The notes under the pieces were generated by a model. It was not told where the DNA came from. It did not search any database and saw only the letters and a program-made list of their open reading frames with translations. Below are positions 24,086 to 32,058 of a stretch of DNA of 34,892 nt, one piece after another (position 1 is the stretch's first letter; every line of letters starts with the position of its first letter). Source of the DNA: Acidobacteriaceae bacterium (lineage in GTDB: Bacteria; Acidobacteriota; Terriglobia; Terriglobales; Acidobacteriaceae); assembly GCA_003170825.1 (NCBI GenBank), contig PMYL01000020.1, forward strand, positions 1 to 34,892. Direction: 5' to 3'. A program made the translations under genes and the position numbers.

Positions 24086-24276
24086 TCGTCCTCCTCGTCC
24101 TCTTCCAACGGTTCGTCGTCCACATCCAGATCGCCGTCCACCCGCGCCAACTCCAGAGGTTCTACGCCCACCACCTCGTACTTCGTCCCGCACTCATCGC
24201 AGGCGACCACGTCGCCTTCTTCCACTTCGTCCAATTCAATGTCAAGTCCATTCTCGCATTCAGGGCAGTTGGGCAT
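24082..24276 (-). CDS. LysW-like zinc-ribbon acidic protein
   Basis: The 64-residue product resembles LysW, the amino-group carrier protein of the alpha-aminoadipate lysine/arginine pathway. The zinc ribbon is C4-P-E-C7 and C26-D-E-C29, followed by KYEVVGVEPLELARVDGDLD, a close match to the family core. The C-terminus is an acidic run ending EEDEEDE. True LysW proteins end in EDWGE, whose last Glu carries the substrate, so the tail differs although a terminal Glu remains. No lysX, lysZ or other partner gene is near. GAGGAGA lies 5 bases before the ATG. The stop overlaps the next gene's start. Confidence 0.8.
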   Translation of the reverse strand: MPNCPECENGLDIELDEVEEGDVVACDECGTKYEVVGVEPLELARVDGDLDVDDEPLEEDEEDE

Positions 24277-24579
24277 GACAGTCTCCTCTCTTTCCAAGGT
24301 AATTCGTATTGCAAGATGACGGTACCTTGCTGGTACGACTCCGCTATTCTTGGGGAGAACCCGGCCTCAGGTCAAGAGGCACAAACCGCAATCGTAACCG
24401 GATCACCCCATAGTGGAGAATACCCCATGAATTTCCGCCAATTTGTGCGGCTTTGCAGGCTGGAGGCGGTCCCGTAGCGAAACTGCTCCGGAATCCGCAA
24501 TGGCCGGGCGCAGCGCCCTCCCCGCACGCGGCCAAACCCATGACACCCGCCCGCTCCACCGTTTACCCTGTTGACTACG

Positions 24580-25398
24580 ATGCCCAGGACTGGCGCCACT
24601 CCGTTTGCCTTTCCCGACTTTCGCGGCGCCACCCGCCGCCTGGTGCTCCTCAACCTCTTCGCCTACTTCGCCTTGCTTCTGGCTAAGTTGGTGTCTCCGA
24701 CTGGCGCAGGAAAGTTGGCCGGCCTCTTTGCCTTCTCTCCCAGTTTCTTCCTGCACGGCGCCCTCTGGCAGCCCTTCACCTACAGCCTCATCCATCTCGG
24801 TCTCATTGGAACCCTCTTCGAGCTGCTCTCCCTCTGGTTCCTGGCCGGCTTTCTTGAGAACCTCCACACCTCAAGCTGGGTCACCAGCCTTTACGCCGTT
24901 TCCGTCCTCGGCACCGCCGCCGCCGCAACCGCCATCTATGCCGCCAGCGGCACGCTTGGGCTTTCGCTCGCCGAGATTTCCCTCTACGGCTGCTTCGGCG
25001 GCATCTTCGGCCTGCTGGTGGCCATCGGCGCGCTCTACGGCGACCTACAGTTTATGCTTTTTCCCCTGCCCATCGGCATCAAGGCCCGCTACCTGGTTGC
25101 CATCTACGCCCTCATCTCCATCGCCATGCTCTTCGGCCAGCAGCGCATGTATGCCTTCGCCCAGTTGGGCGGAGCGCTGGCCGGCCTGCTCTACATTCGC
25201 CTGGCCCCGCGCCGCGGAGTCTCCTTCGTCTTCAGCGAGAGATGGTACAGGCTGCGCAATCGCTACTACCGCTGGAAGCGCCGCCGCGCCGCCCGCAAGT
25301 TCGAGGTCTACATGCGCTCTCATGGCCGCACCATCCGCTTCGACGGCAACGGCAAACAGATCGACGACGACCCCGACGACAAAAAGCGCTGGAACTGA
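24580..25398 (+). CDS. Rhomboid-family membrane protein lacking catalytic residues
   Basis: This is a 272-residue protein with six predicted helices of the rhomboid fold. The family loop and second helix are seen in LHGALWQPFTYSLIHLG and LWFLAGFLE. The serine motif GxSG is replaced by G-C-F-G-G (F139 where Ser should be), and the histidine of the last helix (AHLGG in active enzymes) is Q195 in AQLGGALAGLLYI. With both members of the Ser-His dyad gone, intramembrane proteolysis is not expected. The protein may bind or sort membrane clients as other inactive rhomboids do. A basic, then acidic C-terminal tail of about 65 residues (KRRRAARKFEVYMRSHG) is cytoplasmic. The ATG at 24580 is preferred to a TTG at 24571. 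Confidence 0.85.
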   Translation: MPRTGATPFAFPDFRGATRRLVLLNLFAYFALLLAKLVSPTGAGKLAGLFAFSPSFFLHGALWQPFTYSLIHLGLIGTLFELLSLWFLAGFLENLHTSSWVTSLYAVSVLGTAAAATAIYAASGTLGLSLAEISLYGCFGGIFGLLVAIGALYGDLQFMLFPLPIGIKARYLVAIYALISIAMLFGQQRMYAFAQLGGALAGLLYIRLAPRRGVSFVFSERWYRLRNRYYRWKRRRAARKFEVYMRSHGRTIRFDGNGKQIDDDPDDKKRWN

Positions 25399-25432
25399 CT
25401 CAGTCCCGGATACTCCCTCAATAGCCCCGTGC

Positions 25433-25468
25433 CCCATCCATGCGCCTTCTTTCTGGCGCATGGGTGGG
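25433..25468. repeat. Hairpin repeat, family B, copy 2 (upstream of fabD)
   Basis: CCCATCC and ATGCGCC (25433-25446), loop TTCTTTCT, then GGCGCAT and GGGTGGG (25455-25468). The outer arms and flanks (AGCCCCGTG before, AAGAATCTCGAA after) match copy 1 at 9635. The inner arms differ, with compensation on both sides. It lies between the rhomboid-like gene and fabD. Confidence 0.8.
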
Positions 25469-25516
25469 ATACCAAGAATCTCGAACGGGGTCCTCTTCCG
25501 GTAAAATCTCTCTGGA

Positions 25517-26458
<942 letters not shown>

Positions 26459-26578
26459 CGCGAAGGCAACTTCAATGTTCTAAACTTCAAGACTCAACTT
26501 GAGCACTATCGCGCTCGCCCAGATGCCTGCGGCACGAATCTTGTCGTTGAGGCTCCCACGTTTCAAGCCTCTTCCTGC

Positions 26579-26779
26579 TCACGCTTTGCTGGGCTTTTCC
26601 GCTTCCTCGACGAGTTGTTCGGAGTGCCGATAGGCGTTCAGGGACCGTTCGAGAGCCTTTTTGCTCAATTCATGAGCGGTTAGATGATCCGCCTTCCCGT
26701 GGGCGGCAGCGGCGGCGGCGTGGGCGTGTTCTGCCAGGTTGTGAAGTTCCGCGGCTCGATCGTGTGTGCTCTGAGGCAT
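26579..26779 (-). CDS. Small Ala/His-rich hypothetical protein
   Basis: This 66-residue protein is helical and rich in Ala, His and Glu (HNLAEHAHAAAAAAHGKADH, then ELSKKALERSLNAYRHSEQL). Similar short helical proteins, often with an AHGKxDHxTAHELS core, occur in many soil bacteria, with no assigned role. The ATG at 26779 was chosen over one nine codons upstream because AGGAG lies 6 bases before it. It is soluble, with no signal peptide. It converges with fabD across a 120-base gap in which no feature was seen. Confidence 0.75.
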   Translation of the reverse strand: MPQSTHDRAAELHNLAEHAHAAAAAAHGKADHLTAHELSKKALERSLNAYRHSEQLVEEAEKPSKA

Positions 26780-26956
26780 GGTGTTCTCCTGACCCGTTCG
26801 ATGCAAACCAGCAGAGCAGAGTCATTCGGAGCGATTTCTAGAGAGGTCCGGATAAAGTGCAGAGGCCCCATCCTCATCGCCTTTCCGCGAAGAGAATGGA
26901 GCCCACAAATCTGAATCGCACCGACAATCCCGCTGACCTGCTGACTCGCCTGCCTT

Positions 26957-27463
26957 CTACGGCCCCAGATACAACTCCACCCCCGGCGGCGAAAAGTTCA
27001 GCGTGTGTGCCTTGGGGTCGTAGTCCAGATTGAGCGCCTTGCTCTTCCGCCCATTGATCAGCACAGCCACCAGCAGCACATTGCCGTACATGCGCGCCGC
27101 CACAATCTTGTGGCTCTGGATAACGCCATATTCATTGTCCGGGCTGGTCGAACTCCAGTCGCCCTGGAACCGCGAAAACGGGTAAGCGCTATTCTGTGCC
27201 GGATGCTGCTGCCAATCCTTGTCGTGTGTCCATATCCCATAGGCCTTGGGCAGGTCGTTCTTTTCCACGGCCGTGAGAAACCTGTTGATAGTCGACCGCC
27301 CCCGCAGATGGTTGTTCCAGTTGAAGGGCCAGTCCACCGGGCGGCCAGCCGCCAGCCACCAGCCCACAAACAGCGCCAGCAGCAGGCCCCCGGCGCTGTA
27401 CCGAATCATCCGGCGCCGCCGGTCGCGGACTTCATCAAACTCAGGAGCGTCGAGCAAGGTCAT
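26957..27463 (-). CDS. Membrane-anchored hypothetical protein
   Basis: This 168-residue protein has a charged N-terminus (EVRDRRRRMIRY), one membrane helix (SAGGLLLALFVGWWLAAG, about residues 23-40) and an extracytoplasmic domain of about 125 residues. The latter has RSTINRFLTAVEKNDLPKAY, a helix pair often seen in small cystatin-like or SnoaL-like folds, followed by strands (IVAARMYGNVLLVAVLING). The function is unknown. It follows ddl on the same strand but is separated from it by 233 bases carrying a family B hairpin. Confidence 0.75.
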   Translation of the reverse strand: MTLLDAPEFDEVRDRRRRMIRYSAGGLLLALFVGWWLAAGRPVDWPFNWNNHLRGRSTINRFLTAVEKNDLPKAYGIWTHDKDWQQHPAQNSAYPFSRFQGDWSSTSPDNEYGVIQSHKIVAARMYGNVLLVAVLINGRKSKALNLDYDPKAHTLNFSPPGVELYLGP

Positions 27464-27545
27464 GGCACAGTTTCCTCAAATCCAGAATACGGCAAGAGAA
27501 AGAACGGGGCATTGCCAAGCCGGACCTGCCAGATCTGCACCGTGC

Positions 27546-27581
27546 CCCATCCTTGCGCCTTTTTTCTGGCGCAAGGGTGGG
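27546..27581. repeat. Hairpin repeat, family B, copy 3
   Basis: CCCATCC and TTGCGCC (27546-27559), loop TTTTTTCT, then GGCGCAA and GGGTGGG (27568-27581). CGTG precedes it and CACAAATCTCAA follows, as degenerate forms of the flanks of copies 1 and 2. It lies between ddl and the membrane-anchored unknown gene. The ddl stop is 115 bases away. Confidence 0.8.
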
Positions 27582-27696
27582 AAAGCACAAATCTCAACTC
27601 ACGGAACGCGGAGAATTCCCAACGACCCGGCATTTCTCCCCTGCAAGGTTAGACACCGGCCGCCGGCATCCTGTTCCCCACCGGGGTGGCTACTCC

Positions 27697-28890
27697 CTAT
27701 TCCCTGCTGTAAATCGTCCTTCTCTTCTCTTCCTGCCGTTCCAGAGCCAGTTCGATCAGCCGCGTAATGAGGTCCGTGTAGGGCAGCCCGGTAGCCTCCC
27801 ACAGCTTGGGATACATACTGATCTGCGTAAACCCCGGCATGGTGTTCACCTCGTTCACAAAGATGCGCCGCTTGCCGTCCGGCTCCATCAGAAAGTCCAC
27901 CCGCGCCAGCCCGGAAAGGTCGCAGGCGCGGAAGGCCGCCACCGCCATCTCCCTCACCTGCTTCGTCTCCGCCCTGCTCAGCTTGGCCGGAATCACCGCC
28001 ACCGACCCCTCCGTGAGATATTTCGCCTCGTAGTCGTAGAACTCCTTGCCCGGAATGATTTCGCCCACCACGCTGGCCACGGGCGAGTCGTTGCCCAGCA
28101 CAGCAACCTCCAGTTCGCGGGCCTTGGCCGCCTGTCCGCCGCGGCGGATTTTGCCGCCCACTCCCTGCTCCACAATCAGCTTGCGGTCGTACTTGGCGGC
28201 CAGCGTCAGCGCGACCGCGAGTTCCTTCCGGTCGTGCGCCTTGCTGATCCCCACCGACGAGCCCAGATTCGCCGGCTTCACAAACACCGGATACTTGAGC
28301 GCCGCCTCCACCTGCGCAACAGCCTTGCGCGGCGATCTCTCCCACTCCGCCCGCAGCACCGTAACGTGCTTCACGATCGGCAGCCGCGCCTCGGCAAACA
28401 GCCGCTTCATCACGTCCTTGTCCATCCCCGCAGCCGAGCCCAGCACACCCGAACCCACATAGGCGATCCCCGCCAGCTCAAACAGCCCCTGGATCGTCCC
28501 ATCCTCGCCAAACGTCCCGTGCAGCACCGGAAAAACCACATCGAGATTCGCAGCCGCAGGCCGAACGCTCCCAGCCGTCAGCGCTACGCTACTCTCAATC
28601 GGCTCCGGCGCAAGCAGCGTGGGAATCCCCTCGTGCAGCAGCTTCGCTCCCGGCGTCGCCTCCGGGTCGCCGGCCCGCAGCCGCCGCGCCACGGCGCTCT
28701 GGTCACCCTCCAGCAGGTTGTGCGCATCTCCGGCCGCCAGCCAGTGACCGTCCTTCGTAATGCCAATCGGCGCCACATCGAACTTGGTGCAGTCGATCGC
28801 CTTCAAAACCGAAGCCGCCGAAAGCAGCGAAACCTCATGCTCGCCGCTCCGCCCGCCAAACAAAATCCCAACACGAAGTTTTTTCGCCAT
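27697..28890 (-). CDS. ddl: D-alanine--D-alanine ligase
   Basis: Ddl joins two D-alanines with ATP for peptidoglycan precursors. The 397 residues have the ATP-grasp plan: VGILFGGRSGEHEVSLLSA at the start, FPVLHGTFGEDGTIQGLFEL, the ATP-loop PVFVKPANLGSSVGISKA (about residues 201-218), and the metal-binding end FVNEVNTMPGFTQISMYPKL. Between VEQGV and ARELEVAVLGND (residues 245-256) there are about 12 extra residues (GGKIRRGGQAAK). They are encoded across a perfect DNA palindrome at 28135-28148 that also occurs in an intergenic repeat at 17636. The length excess matches that insert. Confidence 0.96.
   Translation of the reverse strand: MAKKLRVGILFGGRSGEHEVSLLSAASVLKAIDCTKFDVAPIGITKDGHWLAAGDAHNLLEGDQSAVARRLRAGDPEATPGAKLLHEGIPTLLAPEPIESSVALTAGSVRPAAANLDVVFPVLHGTFGEDGTIQGLFELAGIAYVGSGVLGSAAGMDKDVMKRLFAEARLPIVKHVTVLRAEWERSPRKAVAQVEAALKYPVFVKPANLGSSVGISKAHDRKELAVALTLAAKYDRKLIVEQGVGGKIRRGGQAAKARELEVAVLGNDSPVASVVGEIIPGKEFYDYEAKYLTEGSVAVIPAKLSRAETKQVREMAVAAFRACDLSGLARVDFLMEPDGKRRIFVNEVNTMPGFTQISMYPKLWEATGLPYTDLITRLIELALERQEEKRRTIYSRE
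28135..28148. repeat. GC-rich palindrome, family D, in frame inside ddl
   Basis: TCCGCCGCGGCGGA is a perfect 14-base palindrome, preceded by G and followed by TT; the intergenic copy at 17636-17649 is preceded by G and followed by CT. It falls in the part of ddl that encodes the extra residues absent from typical ligases. Confidence 0.65.
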
Positions 28891-29087
28891 TTCTCCTTAA
28901 TTGTAGTTTGCGGAATCGAGCCGGCTGGCTATCCATGCTGTATTGGGTTCGGCGAAATCGGATCGGTACAACGCGACCCTCCCATTGCCGAGGCGCCTCA
29001 ATTTTGAAAGGATTGCGGCCGGGCACCTCGAACATAGATGGACCCCTTGCACTCCTTCAAACTCCGGCATCTCATGCGCAATCGCCC

Positions 29088-29117
29088 TTGACCGTGTGGT
29101 GTGACGCGTGGTATCAA
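29088..29117 (+). promoter_or_regulatory. Candidate sigma-70 promoter for the membrane spermidine-synthase-like gene
   Basis: TTGACC (29088-29093) and TATCAA (29112-29117) are spaced by 18 bases, matching five and four of six consensus positions. They lie 84 bases before the GTG start at 29201. GTATCA (29111) is mirrored by TGATAC (29129-29134), a possible operator or leader hairpin. The rest of the 310-base gap from 28891 to 29200 holds no gene or repeat that I recognise. Confidence 0.35.
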
Positions 29118-29200
29118 GGTGCTTCCCGTGATACCGAAGGTTGACGCAAATCGCGACCCGGCGATCCGTGTGGCTTTCGGCCAGTCAAGGAGGACTCGTA

Positions 29201-31366
29201 GTGACACTAACAGCATCCTCGGAGCCTGCCCAGGCAGCGCACGCGCCGGCGCAACCATCATCCATGTGGCGTCTGCTGCTGATCAGCACCGCAACCCTTT
29301 ACTTGGAAATCGTTCTGATTCGCTGGCTCGGTACAGAGGTGAAAATCTTCGCCTTCTTTCAGAACCTGTCGCTTATGGTGTGCTTTCTGGGCTTCGGCGT
29401 TGGCTGCTTCAGCTCCAGGAAGCGCGGCAGCTTATTGCCTTCTCTGGCAGCTACAACCGCATTGGTGGCCGCCGTGAACCTGCCGTTCCAGCCTTGGCAC
29501 GGCTTCCTGCAATCCATATCGTCCGTTCTTTCATACACGCCTGACGCTGCGCTCTGGGGCACCGCCCAAGTCCAACTCTCTCAGTTCGCGTACGACAAGT
29601 TATGGGCCGCTTCGCTGTTGGCAGTTGCACTATTCCTGATGCTCATAGCTATCGCTATGATCCCGCTAGGTCGTTGGGTAGGGTACTACCTCGAAGCGGC
29701 GCCCAACACAGTGGCGGCATATTCGGTCAATCTGCTGGGCAGCTTAGCGGGGATCTGGCTCCTCGCCATCCTCGCCTTTTTTTGGCTTCCTCCGTCGTAT
29801 TGGTTCATCGTAGCCTTCGTTCTCATCCTGTTTGCACAGCCCTTTTCCTGGCGCTCCGGTCTCGTCGCCTGTGCCCTGCTGGCGATCACTTTACTGGCTC
29901 TGAAACCCACAGGCAGCAACTCGGTTTACTGGTCCCCTTACCAGAAGCTTTCCGTAGCGAGCGTCGGCAATCAGGTATACAACATTGAAGTGAACAATGA
30001 GGGCTACATGACGATCGCCAATGAGAGCCCCGAGTTTTTGGCCAAGAACCCACAACTGGCGAGCGCATATCAGGATAGCTCTTATGACAGCCCTTTTCAG
30101 TTTGCCAGGAATGTAAATCGTGTCTTAGTTGTTGGTTCTGGAGCCGGCAATGATGTTGCCGCCGCGTTGCGGCATGGGGCCTCCCAAGTCGATGCGGTGG
30201 AGATTGATCCGCTAATTTCTGCCTTGGGTGCGCGCCTCCATCCTGAGCAACCGTATGCTTCCCCAAAGGTTCATCTAATCACCAACGACGCCAGAAACTT
30301 CATGCGCCAGTGCCAAGATAAGTATGACGTCATCATCTTTGGGTTGCTGGACTCACACACCGAGTTCTCCGGTTACAGCAATATGCGAGTGGATAATTAT
30401 GTGTACACAGAAGAGTCGTTTCGCGATGCCAAGCGGTTGCTGAATCAGGACGGGATACTGGTTCTTAAATTTGGAGTGCGAAAGCCCTGGACCTGGATCG
30501 GACAGCGGTTCTATATGATGTTGAGTCGCACGTTCTCCCACCCGCCTTTGACCTACTACTCTCCTCAGATAAGCGCCCAGCTAAGTGCGACGGTTTTCAT
30601 AGAATCCGATTCTTCTTATCCATGGGAAAAGAGCCTTGGCACACAGGAGTCGACGTTCCTGAGCTCTCACCCGCCTGCATTTCCGCTTACTGTCGACAAT
30701 GCCCCGCCGCCAACGACGGATGACTGGCCCTACGTTTATCACCACGGACATTCCATCCCTCGGGCATATTACTCGGTCTCCGCCGTCATACTGATTATGG
30801 CCCTCTACTTGGTCGGGCCATTCTTCACGCCGAAAAAACGCAGCACCTGGCAGTTCTTTCTGTTGGGGGCGGGATTTCTGCTGATGGAGACCCAACTGGT
30901 CAGTCGTCTCGCCTTGTATTTCGGTACAACGTGGCTGGTGAACTGCATCGCGTTAACTGGCATTCTCACGGTCCTGCTTTTGTCGAACGTCTACGTAGAA
31001 CGCCGGCGCCCGGCAAACCTGGGTATCTACTACGCGCTTCTTTGCGCGACGCTTGTCATCAATTTCGCGATACCCTGGACCCGGGTGCCGGGTTCGGGAA
31101 CACAGGTGGGCGTTCTGATCTGCTTCGCCTACTGCGTGCCCTTCTTCTTTGCTGGAATCATATTCACCGAGAGCTTCCGCCGCTTCGCAGGAAGAAGCAG
31201 CGCCTTCGGCGCGAACATGCTCGGCGCGGTCGCTGGAGGCTTGGCGCAGAACCTTTCCTTTATCGTAGGAATGAAAGCATTGTTGCTCATTGCAGCCGTT
31301 GTATATGTCGGTGCGGCTCTTCTGCAAACAATGAAACCTAAACGACTGCCGCTTGAAAGCCAGTAG
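29201..31366 (+). CDS. Polytopic membrane protein with spermidine-synthase-like methyltransferase-fold domain
   Basis: The product has 721 residues from a GTG with an excellent ribosome site (AAGGAGG, 29187-29193, spacing 7). An upstream TTG at 29141 lacks one. About seven helices (residues 22-245) lead into a soluble Rossmann domain (about 265-500). Its nucleotide motif VLVVGSGAGNDVAAALRHG and the acidic strand QVDAVEIDPLI match spermidine synthases, followed by DVIIFGLLDSHTEFSGYSNM. About six C-terminal helices follow (FLLLGAGFLLMETQLVSRLA). Such membrane-flanked relatives are common but mostly uncharacterised, and polyamine synthesis is not proven. Codons are far less C-biased than in neighbouring genes (many TTT, AAT, GAT and GTT), suggesting transfer. 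It lies next to an arginase remnant. Confidence 0.85.
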   Translation: MTLTASSEPAQAAHAPAQPSSMWRLLLISTATLYLEIVLIRWLGTEVKIFAFFQNLSLMVCFLGFGVGCFSSRKRGSLLPSLAATTALVAAVNLPFQPWHGFLQSISSVLSYTPDAALWGTAQVQLSQFAYDKLWAASLLAVALFLMLIAIAMIPLGRWVGYYLEAAPNTVAAYSVNLLGSLAGIWLLAILAFFWLPPSYWFIVAFVLILFAQPFSWRSGLVACALLAITLLALKPTGSNSVYWSPYQKLSVASVGNQVYNIEVNNEGYMTIANESPEFLAKNPQLASAYQDSSYDSPFQFARNVNRVLVVGSGAGNDVAAALRHGASQVDAVEIDPLISALGARLHPEQPYASPKVHLITNDARNFMRQCQDKYDVIIFGLLDSHTEFSGYSNMRVDNYVYTEESFRDAKRLLNQDGILVLKFGVRKPWTWIGQRFYMMLSRTFSHPPLTYYSPQISAQLSATVFIESDSSYPWEKSLGTQESTFLSSHPPAFPLTVDNAPPPTTDDWPYVYHHGHSIPRAYYSVSAVILIMALYLVGPFFTPKKRSTWQFFLLGAGFLLMETQLVSRLALYFGTTWLVNCIALTGILTVLLLSNVYVERRRPANLGIYYALLCATLVINFAIPWTRVPGSGTQVGVLICFAYCVPFFFAGIIFTESFRRFAGRSSAFGANMLGAVAGGLAQNLSFIVGMKALLLIAAVVYVGAALLQTMKPKRLPLESQ

Positions 31367-31420
31367 TTTGGAGAAAGAACGGTTGTTGAAAGCTGACCGC
31401 CTGAAGGGCGAATGCCGCCC

Positions 31421-31746
31421 TCACAGTATCTTCTTCCCAAACGCCGAGCAGGCCAGCTCCACCGCCAGATCCGCCGTCCGGTTATGCTCGTCGATCACCG
31501 GGTTCACCTCGACGATCTCAAAGCTGAGCAGCCGCCCGTGATCCGCCAGGATCTCCATCGCCAGGTGCGCCTCCTGGTACGTCGCGCCCCGCGCACCGGC
31601 GTGCCCACCCCAGGCGCATCCTCCGGGTCGATCCAGTCCATATCCAGCGGGACACCTATCACCCGTATCCGGCGCGTGGGCAGCGTCTGCGTGCCGCTAT
31701 GCGAAAACGATGAGGCGGCAATGGAAACTTCAGAGGGTTTCGACAT
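31421..31746 (-). pseudogene. Arginase pseudogene with internal deletion and frameshift
   Basis: From an ATG at 31746 the frame reads the arginase-type N-terminal strand [12 protein letters not shown]. It passes directly into [17 protein letters not shown], the second metal motif that lies near residue 230 in intact arginases. Near 31580-31590 the frame slips by one base. The rest of the family C-terminus then continues in another frame as [36 protein letters not shown] and [16 protein letters not shown], ending at TGA (31423-31421). About 200 residues, including the first metal ligands, are missing. The junction is at a shared LDM (31636-31647), consistent with a deletion between short matching sequences. 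No working arginase can be made. Confidence 0.85.
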
Positions 31747-32058
31747 CCAAACAGCTCCCTGCGGCGTACTCTGGCCAACACCCCACGCCGCGCAAACACA
31801 CCTGCGGCCTCGCAAAACCGGCCGGATCGGAGTCCACCGGCAATCCGGGGCCGGCAAGATGCGGCCATCTGCCCCAAAAGGGTCATTAAGCCAGATGTAC
31901 ATGAGAGTAAAATTGGTACACAGCGAATTCCAGCGGATTCCGCTTGCTCGCTGGCGCCCGGATGGCCTTTCATGCTGGAGTGGCTGATGGGTTGAGTCCT
32001 GTCGGCAGGAGTTGTCGGAAACCGAATGAAATAACGCAGATACCACCGGATTTTCTCA
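31747..32058 (+). promoter_or_regulatory. 312-base upstream region of the first GGDEF gene, partly duplicated before the second
   Basis: No gene is visible. Two short blocks are shared with the region before the second paralogue. GAGAGTAAAATT (31903-31914) matches GAGAGTAAACTT (34486-34497), and CAGATACCACCGGATTTTC (32037-32055) matches 34566-34584 with one change. TAAAAT inside the first block could be a -10 box, but no good -35 was seen. Ribosome sites before both ATGs are weak. The rest is non-repetitive; the 5' end of the arginase remnant borders it. Confidence 0.4.

Noticed and set aside
24299..24311. GGTAATTCGTATTG, nearly repeated at the ribosome site of the VWFA gene on the minus strand (19274-19285)
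   Set aside because: A shared run of about 12 bases with different position and orientation relative to genes is most likely coincidence.
24427..24477. A 16-codon open frame (MNFRQFVRLCRLEAVP) before the rhomboid-like gene, with GGAGA upstream
   Set aside because: It could be a leader peptide, but there is no attenuator hairpin and the length is expected by chance. The 24277-24579 gap otherwise shows only a short GTACC/GGTAC dyad near 24321.
26866..26900. Possible degenerate fourth copy of family B (CCCCATC..CATCGC / GCGAAGAG..ATGG)
   Set aside because: The stem is interrupted, the loop lacks the T-run and the tail is absent, so similarity to the three good copies is marginal.
27676..27693. 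TCCCC-AC-CGGGGTGG, resembling the ends of family C with the middle lost
   Set aside because: Too short and GC-rich to distinguish from chance; no loop sequence remains.
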